Positions 49,938-58,208 of a stretch of 64,000 nucleotides of DNA are shown here, one piece after another. The stretch's first letter is position 1. The number at the start of each line of letters is the position of its first letter. A program made the position numbers and the translations under genes. The notes under the pieces were generated by a model that saw only the letters and a program-made list of their open reading frames with translations, ran no database searches and was not told where the DNA came from. Source of the stretch: Villigracilis sp024434165 (lineage in GTDB: Bacteria; Chloroflexota; Anaerolineae; Anaerolineales; Villigracilaceae); NCBI GenBank assembly GCA_030263665.1, contig SZPK01000026.1, positions 1 through 64,000 of the forward strand, given 5' to 3'.

Positions 49938-51527
49938 TTACGGGAGAACCGATAAGACCCATTCGCCATTAATCATGACCGCATCGGCGGTCAAAGTCAA
50001 TAGGTCGTCGGGGCGAATTTCAAACGGATCCCGGTCCAGGACGATCAGGTCGGCGTGATAATTCTCCGCGAGTTTGCCGAGGCGGTTCTCCGCGTTGGCG
50101 GCGTAGGCAGCGCCAAACGTATAGGCGGACAAGGCTTCGGCAAGGGTCAACTTCTGTTCGGGGTACCAGCCGCCGGCGGAGGGCGAGGCGTCTGCGCGTT
50201 TGCGAGTGACCGCGGCATACAATCCCAAAAACGGGTTCGGCGATTCCACCGGCGCGTCCGATCCAAAAGCGAGGATTGCGCCGTGAGCGAGTTGCGTCCG
50301 CCAGGCGTAGGAGTGCTTGGAGCGTTCACCCCAATAACGGTCTGCGGCGTGCATGTCGGAGGTGGCATGAATCGGCTGCATGGATGCGATGACATCGAGA
50401 TGCGCGAGGCGGGGCGCATCGTCGGGGTGAATGATCTGCACATGCTCGATGCGGTGACGAAGGCGCGGCAGGGCGTTCTGGGTTTCGTACTTGCGAAGTT
50501 GTTCGAATGCGTTCAGCACTTCATGGTTGGCGCGGTCGCCGATGGCGTGAACGGTCATGCTCAAGCCGACATCGGCGGCTTTGCGGCAGTGCTCGAAGAG
50601 TTCTTCGCCGTCCATGTTGAGAATGCCCTTGTTGTGCGGTTCGCCTTCATACGGCTGGAACATCGCCGCCGTGCGCGGACCGAGCGCGCCATCCATAAAG
50701 GCTTTGACCGAACCGATCCACAGCCATTCGTCGCCGAAGCCCGTGCGCAAGCCGAGGTCGTTCGCCTGCTGCACGCTTTCGACGGGGATGTTTTTGCACA
50801 CGCGCAATTTTAATTTATTCCGCGCGCGCAGGGATTGCAATGCCATGAACGATTCGCGGCGGTCGAAGTCGTGAATGCCGGTGACGCCCATCTGCCACAA
50901 CACGCTTTGGGCTTTCTCGATCGCCGCTTCGATCTCGCCGACGGCTGGTTCGGGGACCGCGGCATGGACCAACGCCATGGCTGTTTCCAGCAAAATACCG
51001 GTGGCTTTGCCCTGCGCGCCGCGTTGAATGACGCCGTCCTTCGGGTTTGGCGTATCGTCGCTGATGTTTGCCAGCCTCAACGCGAATGTATTCGCCCACG
51101 CCGCATGAAGCGACTTGGCAGTGAGATAGACCGGGTTGTCCGGCGCGACGGCATCGAGCTCGGCGGCGGTTGGGAAGTTTCCATCCCAATCATTTTGCTG
51201 CCAGCCATGTCCCAGCACCCACTCACCGGGTTTGAGAGTCCGTGCGCGCTCCGCCACCCGCCGCAGACATTCTTCCTTTGTTTTTGTTTCGCAATCCACC
51301 CTGGAAAGTGAAAGCGCATAATGCTGAATGTGGATGTGCGCGTCGGTGAGACCAGGCAGAATCGTCCGGCCCCGCATATCCATTTTCTCCACCTTGCCGT
51401 GAGCGAGGCGTTCGAGCGCATCTCTCCCACCAATGGCAATGATCCGTCCGCCTGCGATGAGAATCGCAGAAGCGCGCGGGTTGGATGAGTCAAGAGTATG
51501 GATGTTGGCGTTGTAGAAGAGTTTCAT
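49938..51527 (-). CDS. Amidohydrolase of the YtcJ-like (Amidohydro_3) family
   Basis: The protein has 529 residues. The metal-binding start of the barrel is LPGLTDAHIHIQHYALSL near 60; further ligands appear in MTVHAIGDRAN, RIEHVQIIHPDD and the catalytic Asp in FGSDAPVESPNP. KAFMDGALGPRTAAMFQPY near 275 is typical of the group. These are extended-specificity hydrolases of N-acyl or cyclic amides; the substrate cannot be told. Its start overlaps the parB stop as ATGA, an unusual metabolic partner for parAB. Confidence 0.87.
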   Translation of the reverse strand: MKLFYNANIHTLDSSNPRASAILIAGGRIIAIGGRDALERLAHGKVEKMDMRGRTILPGLTDAHIHIQHYALSLSRVDCETKTKEECLRRVAERARTLKPGEWVLGHGWQQNDWDGNFPTAAELDAVAPDNPVYLTAKSLHAAWANTFALRLANISDDTPNPKDGVIQRGAQGKATGILLETAMALVHAAVPEPAVGEIEAAIEKAQSVLWQMGVTGIHDFDRRESFMALQSLRARNKLKLRVCKNIPVESVQQANDLGLRTGFGDEWLWIGSVKAFMDGALGPRTAAMFQPYEGEPHNKGILNMDGEELFEHCRKAADVGLSMTVHAIGDRANHEVLNAFEQLRKYETQNALPRLRHRIEHVQIIHPDDAPRLAHLDVIASMQPIHATSDMHAADRYWGERSKHSYAWRTQLAHGAILAFGSDAPVESPNPFLGLYAAVTRKRADASPSAGGWYPEQKLTLAEALSAYTFGAAYAANAENRLGKLAENYHADLIVLDRDPFEIRPDDLLTLTADAVMINGEWVLSVLP

Positions 51528-52387
51528 GTCAATTTCTCCAATAGCGCATCCAACTCTTCATTGGAATAATAGTAGATCGTGACCGTCCCGCCTTTCTTGC
51601 CGTGTTTGAGTGAGACTTTCGTCCCCAGGCTTTTTTGAAGCCGCCGCTCCAGATCGGTGACATCCGCGCTGCGGAAGGTCTTTTTCGCCTTGACCGGTCT
51701 TTGCCCGGTCAACTTTCGCATCAACTCCTCCGCCTGGCGGACACTCAACGACAGGTTGAGGATGGTCTGCAAAGCAGATGTCTGCGCTTTTTGAGTGGAG
51801 AGCATCAACAGGGCGCGGGCATGACCTTCGGTAATCCTGCCGTCCACCAACGCCTGCTTGACCGCATCCGCGAGGTTGGTGAGGCGCATCGTGTTGGTCA
51901 CCGCCACGCGGCTCTTGCCGACACGCTTTGCAATCATCTCATGTGAGAGACCGAACTCCTCCGCCAGCTGGTGATAGGCTTCGGCTTCCTCCATCGGGTT
52001 CAAATCCGCCCGCTGGACGTTTTCGATCAGCGCCAGTTCAAGGAGTTCCTGGCTGCTTGCCTGCCGCGTAATGACGGGGACCGTCCGCAAGCCTGCGCGC
52101 TGCGCCGCCTGCCAGCGCCGTTCGCCCGCGATCAAAACGAACGTCCCATCCCCGTTCGACGAGACGATCAACGGCTGGATGATGCCATGCTCCCGAATGG
52201 ACGCCGCCAGTTCGTCCAGTTCCTCCTCCTTGAAATGCACGCGCGGCTGGCGCGGGTTGCGTTTGATGGCGTCCACTGCCGCCTGCTGCGCGCCTCCGCT
52301 GTGACCTCCGCCCGGGTGCGGCACGGAAGACTTCCCGCCGGGAATGAGCGCATCCAATCCTTTGCCGAGACCTTTTCGTTGAGCCAT
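51524..52387 (-). CDS. parB: ParB chromosome-partitioning protein
   Basis: The protein has 287 residues. The start MAQRKGLGKGLDALIPGG is typical of ParB/Spo0J. The CTP-binding N-terminal domain has NPRQPRVHF, then GERRWQAAQRAGL and ENVQRADLNPMEEAEAY; the helix-turn-helix is LSHEMIAKRVGKSRVAVTNT. The C-terminal dimerisation region is present (LERRLQKSLGTKVSL). It lies downstream of parA, as in most chromosomes near the origin. I saw no full parS site in the window. Confidence 0.93.
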   Translation of the reverse strand: MAQRKGLGKGLDALIPGGKSSVPHPGGGHSGGAQQAAVDAIKRNPRQPRVHFKEEELDELAASIREHGIIQPLIVSSNGDGTFVLIAGERRWQAAQRAGLRTVPVITRQASSQELLELALIENVQRADLNPMEEAEAYHQLAEEFGLSHEMIAKRVGKSRVAVTNTMRLTNLADAVKQALVDGRITEGHARALLMLSTQKAQTSALQTILNLSLSVRQAEELMRKLTGQRPVKAKKTFRSADVTDLERRLQKSLGTKVSLKHGKKGGTVTIYYYSNEELDALLEKLT

Positions 52388-52404
52388 GTTTCTACCTTTT
52401 CAAC

Positions 52405-52463
52405 CACCAAGGGTCACGAAGTATCACAAAGGTTTTGAAGGTTTTCCTTCGTGACCCTTGGTG
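52405..52463. promoter_or_regulatory. 17-bp perfect inverted repeat between parA and parB
   Basis: CACCAAGGGTCACGAAG (52405-52421) and CTTCGTGACCCTTGGTG (52447-52463) are exact reverse complements separated by 25 bases. There is no T-run, so it is more likely an mRNA stability or processing element, or a low-complexity word repeat; similar words occur at about 49880. Confidence 0.55.
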
Positions 52464-52478
52464 ACACTTTGTGGTTAG

Positions 52479-53249
52479 TTAATTTTTATCGCCTTTCAAC
52501 AATTCCTTCGCCAGCGTTTCGTACGCCTGCGCCCCAACCGACGCGGGTGCATATTCCGAGATCGGCAAACCGTACGAGGGCGCTTCCGCCAGCCGCACAC
52601 TGCGCGGGATGATGCTCTTGAACACCAGATTCGGGAAATGCCGGTTGACCTCGCGCACCACATCGGTGGCGAGATTCGTGCGGTTGTCGAACATGGTCAA
52701 CACCACGCCGCGCACCTTCAATTCAGGGAACAACGCCGAGCGCACCCGCTCGATGGTCTGGGTCAACTGTCCCAGCCCTTCGAGCGCGAGATATTCACAC
52801 TGCACCGGCACGATCACGCCGTCCATCGCCGCCATCAAACCGTTGACGGTCAACAAACCAAGCGAAGGCGGGCAGTCAATGAGCACATAATCGTAGCGGT
52901 TCGCCACTTTCAACACCGCCTTGCGCAACCGCGACTCGCGTCCCAGTTCGTCCACCAGTTCCACTTCCGCGCCCGCCATCGCAGGCGAAGCCGGAAGCAG
53001 GGATAAATTCAAACGCTCGTTCAACAAAATGAACGGAAAGATATCCTCATCGCCGAGCAGGGCTTCATACGTGCCGCCTTCCACGCCGAGTTTATCCACG
53101 CCCAGGCAGGAGGTGGCATTCGCCTGCGGGTCAAGGTCCACCACCAGCACGCGCTGACCCATCTTCGCCAGGTACGCCGCGATGTTGATCGTGGACGTAG
53201 TCTTGCCCACCCCGCCTTTTTGATTCACCAGCGTATAGATCTTCGTCAA
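52479..53249 (-). CDS. parA: ParA/Soj chromosome-partitioning ATPase
   Basis: The protein has 256 residues from TTG 53249 (GGAGG 7 bases upstream). The start overlaps the kinase stop as TTGA, and an in-frame extension to 53381 has no ParA similarity. The deviant Walker A reads QKGGVGKTTSTINIA, Walker A' is VVDLDPQANATSC, and Walker B is LIDCPPSLG. It forms the partition pair with ParB downstream. ParA binds the nucleoid nonspecifically and moves ParB-parS complexes. Confidence 0.93.
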   Translation of the reverse strand: MTKIYTLVNQKGGVGKTTSTINIAAYLAKMGQRVLVVDLDPQANATSCLGVDKLGVEGGTYEALLGDEDIFPFILLNERLNLSLLPASPAMAGAEVELVDELGRESRLRKAVLKVANRYDYVLIDCPPSLGLLTVNGLMAAMDGVIVPVQCEYLALEGLGQLTQTIERVRSALFPELKVRGVVLTMFDNRTNLATDVVREVNRHFPNLVFKSIIPRSVRLAEAPSYGLPISEYAPASVGAQAYETLAKELLKGDKN

Positions 53250-54097
53250 GATAAAACCTCCATCAGGCAGTGTTCGATTTCCCGTTGAGTCGGAATCCCC
53301 TGCAAGCCGGCGCGCGTCACCGAATGCGCCGCAAGGCTGGTCGCAAAACGCGCCGCCTCCCAGGGATCGCGCGTGCGCCACAAGCGCGTAAAGAACGCCG
53401 CCGCAAAAATATCGCCCGCACCGGTCGCATCCACTTCCTCAACGGGAACGGGGCGAAAGCGCCGCCGGTCTCCGTGCCAGTGCAAGACCGCGCCCTGATC
53501 GCCCTCCGTGAAGCAAAGCAGACCGGTGTGATGCGCCATCCATTCGACGACTTCCAGATCGCGGTTCACATCCTCAAGGCTGATCACCACGCCTCCCGCC
53601 TGACCGAGGACCTGTTCGCTGTTTTCCCAGGCTTTGGCAAACACCGAACCTTTTTCGTCCCAGCCGCGCATCCAGCCCTGCGGCGTGACGCCCACCCACG
53701 ATGAACGGAACTGCTTTGCCATCGCCGGGTCCACTTCCTGCGCGATGGGCGCAAGATGCACGATCGGCGCATCCCGCCAAATGGGCGGGACATGCTCAAA
53801 CGAAATCGGCGCGGCGCGGTGATGCAAGGTCTGCCTGCGGCCGTTCTCTGTTCTTATATTTTCAAAAACGGTGCTTTGCGCGGTGGGAATGTTGAAAATT
53901 TGAATCCCATCGAGGAGATGCAAAGGCGCGTCCCCGCCCGCCGAAGTGACCACGCCCACGCGCAGTCCCAGCGCCCGCGCCGTCAACGCCGCGTAGGAAA
54001 CCGTCCCGCCGAGTTGTTTGCCTGCGGGCGTTAAATCCACCGCCACATGACCGACAAGCAGATACTCCACAGGCTGCAGGGGTGCGAGTTCCGACAT
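53246..54097 (-). CDS. PfkB-family carbohydrate/nucleoside kinase
   Basis: The protein has 283 residues. The N-terminal GHVAVDLTPAGKQLGGTVSY and the C-terminal signature VDATGAGDIFAAAFFTRL are those of the ribokinase superfamily; the second contains the catalytic Asp and anion hole. The substrate is uncertain. It is the first gene of the kinase-parA-parB-amidohydrolase string and is coupled to parA by a TTGA overlap. Confidence 0.85.
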   Translation of the reverse strand: MSELAPLQPVEYLLVGHVAVDLTPAGKQLGGTVSYAALTARALGLRVGVVTSAGGDAPLHLLDGIQIFNIPTAQSTVFENIRTENGRRQTLHHRAAPISFEHVPPIWRDAPIVHLAPIAQEVDPAMAKQFRSSWVGVTPQGWMRGWDEKGSVFAKAWENSEQVLGQAGGVVISLEDVNRDLEVVEWMAHHTGLLCFTEGDQGAVLHWHGDRRRFRPVPVEEVDATGAGDIFAAAFFTRLWRTRDPWEAARFATSLAAHSVTRAGLQGIPTQREIEHCLMEVLS

Positions 54098-54154
54098 GGG
54101 GCGAATTATACCTTGTGGACGATGGAGAGTAGACGATAGACTGTAAAAAGAGTG

Positions 54155-54243
54155 TAGCGCAAAACTGTCGGTGACCTATGCTCAAAGCCGCCGCCGTCCC
54201 CGGCGCAGGGAGCGCTGAGAAAATTACCGATACTTTTGCGCTA
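54155..54243. repeat. MITE-like palindromic element, family 2
   Basis: TAGCGCAAAA (54155-54164) and TTTTGCGCTA (54234-54243) are perfect terminal inverted repeats, and the next ten bases (CTGTCGGTGA versus TTACCGATA inverted) are mostly complementary. The inside contains GCTCAAAGCCGCCGCCGTCC, which resembles the core of family 1 although the ends differ. It lies between the PfkB and jag genes and carries no ORF. Confidence 0.55.
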
Positions 54244-54252
54244 TACCCCCGT

Positions 54253-54286
54253 AAAAAAAGACCGCGGACATTCATCGTCCACGGTC
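54253..54286 (-). terminator. Rho-independent terminator after jag
   Basis: Read on the minus strand, GACCGTGGAC (54286-54277) pairs with GTCCGCGGTC (54269-54260) across a 7-base loop and is followed by seven T (54259-54253). It ends the rpmH-to-jag transcription unit. Words of the same kind (GTCCATGG, CGTCTATGG) continue to 54330. Confidence 0.7.
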
Positions 54287-54331
54287 CATGGTTCATCGTC
54301 TATGGTCTGTCGCCCACTGTCTGTGGTTGGC

Positions 54332-55192
54332 TTATTCCTTCGGCAGGATGACCACCTTGCGGTAGGGTTCTTCGCCGGTGCTTTCGGTTTTCACGGCGGG
54401 GTGTCCGCGCAGTTCGATGTGCACCACCCGGCGTTCGTTCGAGGGCATCGGTTCCATCGTCACTCTGCGCCCGGTCTTGGTCACCTGTTCCGCCATGCGG
54501 CGCGCCAGCTGCCGGATCTGTTTTTCGCGGCGGGAGCGGTAGCCTTCCACGTCAATGATCATCTGCACCCATTTTTGAGTCTGCTTGCCGACGATCAGGG
54601 ATGCGATGTGCTGGAAGGCGCTCAGGGTCTCGGCGCGGCGGCCGATGAGGGCGCTGAGATCGTCCCCGCGCACATCCACCTGGATGACGCGATGCTCGTC
54701 GGTGCTGGATTCGTCGTAATGAGCGGAAACCTGCGCCTTCATGCCCATGTGATGAATTAGTTTGGAAACCACTTCTTCCGCGGCGTTCAGGACGGGGTCA
54801 TGCTCTGCAGATTCGGAGGCTTGGAATGCCGGCGGTTCAACCGGTTTTTGAACTGTTGGCTTTTGTTCGGCAGGTTTTGTCTCCGCGGGTTTCGGCTCGG
54901 CGGGCTTTTTCGCCGGGCGGGGTTTGGCTTCCTTAACTCGCGGCTTGGATTCAACTTTCTGGTCGGCGGCAGGCTTGAGGTCCGGGGGTGAGGCGGGTTT
55001 TTCCTCCACCGGCGGGTTGACGGTGAGGCGCACGCGCACCTGACGCCCGCCGAGTCCGAATAATCCTTTCGAGCCGGAATCCAGAACCTCCACCGAGACG
55101 GCATCCGCCGTCAAGCCGAGTTGGGTCAAGCCTTGTTGAATGGCTTCTTCGACGGTCGGGGCGATGATTTCAAGCGTAGTCCGCTCGCTCAT
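54332..55192 (-). CDS. jag: Jag/KhpB RNA-binding protein (Jag_N, KH, R3H)
   Basis: The protein has 286 residues. The Jag N-terminal domain (1-55) contains EEAIQQGLTQLGL and the GSKGLFGLGGRQVRV motif. A Pro/Lys/Glu-rich disordered linker spans about 60-130. A KH domain (about 140-215) contains VDVRGDDLSALIGRRAETLS and the R3H domain ends the chain (RSRREKQIRQLARRMAEQVT). Jag/KhpB binds RNA and influences cell division and envelope synthesis; it is normally next to yidC, as here. Confidence 0.92.
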   Translation of the reverse strand: MSERTTLEIIAPTVEEAIQQGLTQLGLTADAVSVEVLDSGSKGLFGLGGRQVRVRLTVNPPVEEKPASPPDLKPAADQKVESKPRVKEAKPRPAKKPAEPKPAETKPAEQKPTVQKPVEPPAFQASESAEHDPVLNAAEEVVSKLIHHMGMKAQVSAHYDESSTDEHRVIQVDVRGDDLSALIGRRAETLSAFQHIASLIVGKQTQKWVQMIIDVEGYRSRREKQIRQLARRMAEQVTKTGRRVTMEPMPSNERRVVHIELRGHPAVKTESTGEEPYRKVVILPKE

Positions 55193-55201
55193 AGAGCCTC
55201 C

Positions 55202-55987
55202 CTATTTTTTGGCTGGGGCTTTTTTGCTGCCGCCCGGCAGGAGATTGCGCCAGTTGGCGCGCCCTGTTGCGGCGTATTGAACGATGCCCAAGATGTTGCT
55301 GGTGATGAAATAAACGGAAATGCCCGAGGCGAAATTCAACGCAAACCAGCCAAGCAGGAGCGGCATGTAAATGCTCATCATGCCGGACATGGCGGCGGTC
55401 TGGTCGTTGGGGTTGGCGGTGGCGGGCATGGTGAGTTTGGTTTGGATGTAGGTCGTCAGCGCCACGATGATGGCGAGGGTGGGCAGGGCAAAACCGAACA
55501 ATGGGATGGATTCGGGTTGACCGAGGTTCATCCACAGGAATTTGCTGTTGAGGGGGATGATGTTTTCCAGGTTTTGGAAGGGGTAGACCGTGCGCGCCAG
55601 TTTGAGCATATCCAGCGGGGTGGCAGCCATGGCGCGGATGATCGCCTGGTACAAGCCGATGATGATGGGGAATTGAATGAGGGTCGGCAGGCAGGAGGCG
55701 AAGGGGTTGATGCCCTTTTCCCGGTAGATGCGCATTTGCTCCTGCGCCAGTTTTTCGCGGTCTTTGGCGTATTTCTTTTGAATGTCCTGCCATTCCTTGT
55801 CGTTCTGCAATTCCTGCATGGCTTGCGCGCCCTTTACCTGCGAGGCGTTGAGGGGCCAGGTGATTACTTTGATGAGGATGGTAAAGAGGATGATCGCCAG
55901 ACCAAACATGTGCGGACCATGACCGAGCACGTCATAGATCCACAACAAAAGGTTGGTCAGCGGTTGGACGATAAGCAGTTCCCACAT
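55202..55987 (-). CDS. yidC: YidC/Oxa1 membrane protein insertase
   Basis: The protein has 261 residues, the short form without the large periplasmic domain of enterobacteria. Membrane helices and family segments are visible: GLAIILFTILIKVITWPLNA, MQELQNDKEWQDIQKKYAKD, then SCLPTLIQFPIIIGLYQAI. The basic C-terminus (GSKKAPAKK) can touch the ribosome. It inserts proteins into the cytoplasmic membrane alone or with SecYEG. It stands between a propeller lipoprotein and jag. Confidence 0.93.
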   Translation of the reverse strand: MWELLIVQPLTNLLLWIYDVLGHGPHMFGLAIILFTILIKVITWPLNASQVKGAQAMQELQNDKEWQDIQKKYAKDREKLAQEQMRIYREKGINPFASCLPTLIQFPIIIGLYQAIIRAMAATPLDMLKLARTVYPFQNLENIIPLNSKFLWMNLGQPESIPLFGFALPTLAIIVALTTYIQTKLTMPATANPNDQTAAMSGMMSIYMPLLLGWFALNFASGISVYFITSNILGIVQYAATGRANWRNLLPGGSKKAPAKK

Positions 55988-55999
55988 GGGTCGGGTTCC

Positions 56000-57130
56000 T
56001 TATTTTTCGGGGGTGAACGTCCAGGCTTGTTTGCCTTCGGCGTCGTAGGCGGCAAGGGCAAATTCCGCCTGGTAGGGGGCGACGAGGATCAAATCGCCGG
56101 AGAGGACGGGGGTGGTGTAAATCTTTCCACCCGTTTCTTTATCCCACACGATTTTTCCATCGCGGTCCAGCGCGTAGAAGGTGCCTTCTTCGGTGGCGAT
56201 GTAAATCTGCTCGCCCACCACGAGCGGACGCGCCGCAATCGGTCCATCGGGCTGGACGACGCCCCAGTTCTGGCTTCCGGTGGCGAGGTCGAGAGAGTAG
56301 ACGTTGCCGCTCAAATCGGCGTAATACAGCGTTTCGCCGTCGAGAGCGGGCGTCCCCCACACCCAGTTGGAGGCGTTTGCCAGGACTTTGTGGTCGCCAC
56401 CCGGGGTGACGAACTCAATGGTGGAGGCAAACGACCCAACATACACGCCCTCCTCACCCACAGCGGGGCTATCGGGCAGGGCGCCGCCAAGGTCAATCGG
56501 TTCGCTCGAAGCGCCGTTCGTCGGGTCAATGATGTGGAGGTGATGGTCGAGCGAGGTAACGTACAGAAGATCGCCGTCTGTGGCGGGTGCAGACCATAAC
56601 GAACCGCCCAATTCAATGGGGTCGGCGATCTGCTTTCCATCCATACCGAGGATGTAGAGGAATCCGTCGGTGTTGGGGGCGTAGATGGTATCTCCCATCA
56701 CGAGCGGGGATGCCACCCAGGCGCCTTTCGCGCCGGTGAACGGCTCCGCCCAGTTTTCCCTGCCCGTCGCCGCATCGAGGCTGACGAAGGAGTGGGCGCT
56801 GCCGACACTGCCGATAAGGAGTTGCCCATCTTCTGTGAGGGTGGGGTTGGCGTAGAACAAGACGCTGTTATCGGCTTCGGCGGGATACCGCCAGACCTCT
56901 TCACCTGTTTTGACATCCACAGCGTAGATGAACGTGCCGATGGAAAGATAGGCGCGTTCCGCATCCGCTGCGAGGCCGGGCCAGTTGTTTGCGAGAGGCT
57001 GTCCGCTGCAGGCGCCGAGGAAAAGCGCGCCGAGGACAAGCATCAAAAATAGCATCAATCGTTTTGTTTTCAAATCGGTATCGCTCCTGAGTGAATCGAA
57101 ACCGCCATTCGCATGGCGATGGGTTGTCAT
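56000..57130 (-). CDS. PQQ-like beta-propeller lipoprotein (BamB-like)
   Basis: The protein has 376 residues from ATG 57130, which overlaps the yidD stop as ATGA. A TTG at 57073 with AGGAG upstream would give a more usual signal peptide. The lipobox is LFLGAC. The rest is a seven- to eight-bladed propeller with PQQ-type blades, such as YAVDVKTGEEVWRYPAE, FVSLDAATGRENWAEPF, YSLDLATGSQNWGVV and YALDRDGKIVWDKETGG. Its position between yidD and yidC suggests a part in folding or quality control of exported proteins. Confidence 0.82.
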   Translation of the reverse strand: MTTHRHANGGFDSLRSDTDLKTKRLMLFLMLVLGALFLGACSGQPLANNWPGLAADAERAYLSIGTFIYAVDVKTGEEVWRYPAEADNSVLFYANPTLTEDGQLLIGSVGSAHSFVSLDAATGRENWAEPFTGAKGAWVASPLVMGDTIYAPNTDGFLYILGMDGKQIADPIELGGSLWSAPATDGDLLYVTSLDHHLHIIDPTNGASSEPIDLGGALPDSPAVGEEGVYVGSFASTIEFVTPGGDHKVLANASNWVWGTPALDGETLYYADLSGNVYSLDLATGSQNWGVVQPDGPIAARPLVVGEQIYIATEEGTFYALDRDGKIVWDKETGGKIYTTPVLSGDLILVAPYQAEFALAAYDAEGKQAWTFTPEK

Positions 57131-57426
57131 GGGACGGGGTCGTACCCGCCGGGGTTGAAGGGGTTGCAGCGCAGAACACGCCAGACCGCCATGAGGGACC
57201 CCTTGAGCGCGCCGTGTTTATAGACCGCCTGGTAGCCATAATGCGAGCAGGAGGGATAAAAACGGCAGGTGTTGGCGGGAAGACCGGGCGAGATCGCTTT
57301 TTGATAGAAGCGAATCAACGCCAGCACGAAGATGCGCGGCATGTTCTCCAGCGTGCGAGGCATGTCGCGCAGGCGCGGTTCATGGGAATAATCGTGCAGG
57401 TGAAATGGTTGTTCTTCGGGGTTCAT
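57127..57426 (-). CDS. yidD: YidD membrane protein insertion efficiency factor
   Basis: The protein has 99 residues. The hallmark ALIRFYQKAISPGLPANTCR leads into FYPSCSHYGYQAVYKHG and ends VLRCNPFNPGGYDPVP. YidD is a small membrane-associated protein that supports YidC-dependent insertion. It overlaps rnpA by four bases at its start and the propeller gene by four bases at its end. Confidence 0.93.
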   Translation of the reverse strand: MNPEEQPFHLHDYSHEPRLRDMPRTLENMPRIFVLALIRFYQKAISPGLPANTCRFYPSCSHYGYQAVYKHGALKGSLMAVWRVLRCNPFNPGGYDPVP

Positions 57427-57806
57427 CCGGGGGACTCGTCCACGGCGGGGAGGAGATTGGCGCGTTTGAGCAGGTTGGTCAACGCGGAGCGGGTATCTGT
57501 CAGCGTGGCGCCTGCAAGCGCGGGTCGGGCGATCAGAATCAGGTCCCAGCCGGAGGTGTTATCCTGAGCCAGCCGCAGAGTCATGGAGGGAATCAACGGG
57601 CGGATGGCTTCGCGTAAAAGCCGCTTCGCCCGGTTTCGATGCACCGCCGTGCCTGAGGTCTTTCCCGCCGCAACCCCGATACGAATCTGTTTGTGTGATT
57701 CGCTGGCTTGCGCCACTAACACAACAAGCGGATGGGCATAGGACTTGCCTGTTCGCCGCACCCGCTTGAAGTCTTCGGATCGGGACAGTCGAAATCGTCT
57801 CTGCAC
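57423..57806 (-). CDS. rnpA: Ribonuclease P protein component
   Basis: The protein has 127 residues. The start FRLSRSEDFKRVRRTGKSYA and the central basic signature HRNRAKRLLREAIRPL are characteristic. It is the protein cofactor of the RNA enzyme that trims tRNA 5' ends. It follows rpmH by 40 bases in the conserved order rpmH-rnpA-yidD-yidC. Confidence 0.93.
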   Translation of the reverse strand: MQRRFRLSRSEDFKRVRRTGKSYAHPLVVLVAQASESHKQIRIGVAAGKTSGTAVHRNRAKRLLREAIRPLIPSMTLRLAQDNTSGWDLILIARPALAGATLTDTRSALTNLLKRANLLPAVDESPG

Positions 57807-57846
57807 CCGCGCCTCTTGTAAATCTCCGCGCCCAAACGCCGGAGAT

Positions 57847-58017
57847 TTACCAACGAGTCCGCTTGACGTGTTCGTTGGATTTAACGGTCAGTTTGTGGCG
57901 GCCCTTCAGGCGGCGGCGCTTGAGCACGGCGCGCCCGTCAGCCGTTGCCATGCGCGAGCGGAAGCCGTGCACACGCACGCGGCGGCGGATCTTGGGTTGA
58001 TAAGTTCGCTTCGTCAT
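57847..58017 (-). CDS. rpmH: 50S ribosomal protein L34
   Basis: A reading frame of 56 codons from ATG 58017 to TAA 57847-57849. It encodes a highly basic protein starting MTKRTYQPKIRRRVRVHGFR, then SRMATADGRAVLKRRRLKGR, and ending KRTRW. This is L34, with a slightly long C-terminus. Its place before rnpA confirms the assignment. Confidence 0.95.
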   Translation of the reverse strand: MTKRTYQPKIRRRVRVHGFRSRMATADGRAVLKRRRLKGRHKLTVKSNEHVKRTRW

Positions 58018-58208
58018 ACTACGTTCTTCCTTTTATTCCTTCGAAAGTTGGTTACACAATCCCCAAAGGGACAGGTTTGCTGGGTAAGACTGGCGCATTA
58101 TTTTACCCTAAGGGTTGCGAATCGGTCAATTTGATTTTTCGGCTCTCCCGTAACGAATGGAAAACGTCTCACCACAAAGGGCGCCAATTCCGGCAAAGCC
58201 TGCGGGGT

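Noticed and set aside
51524..53249. parS site near parAB
   Set aside because: No TGTTTCACGTGAAACA-like sequence was found by eye near the genes; the 17-bp inverted repeat between them does not resemble it.
58018..58208. Replication origin next to rpmH
   Set aside because: The gene order is origin-like, but I see no cluster of TTATCCACA boxes and no dnaA gene in the window; the best match TTACACAA is too weak.
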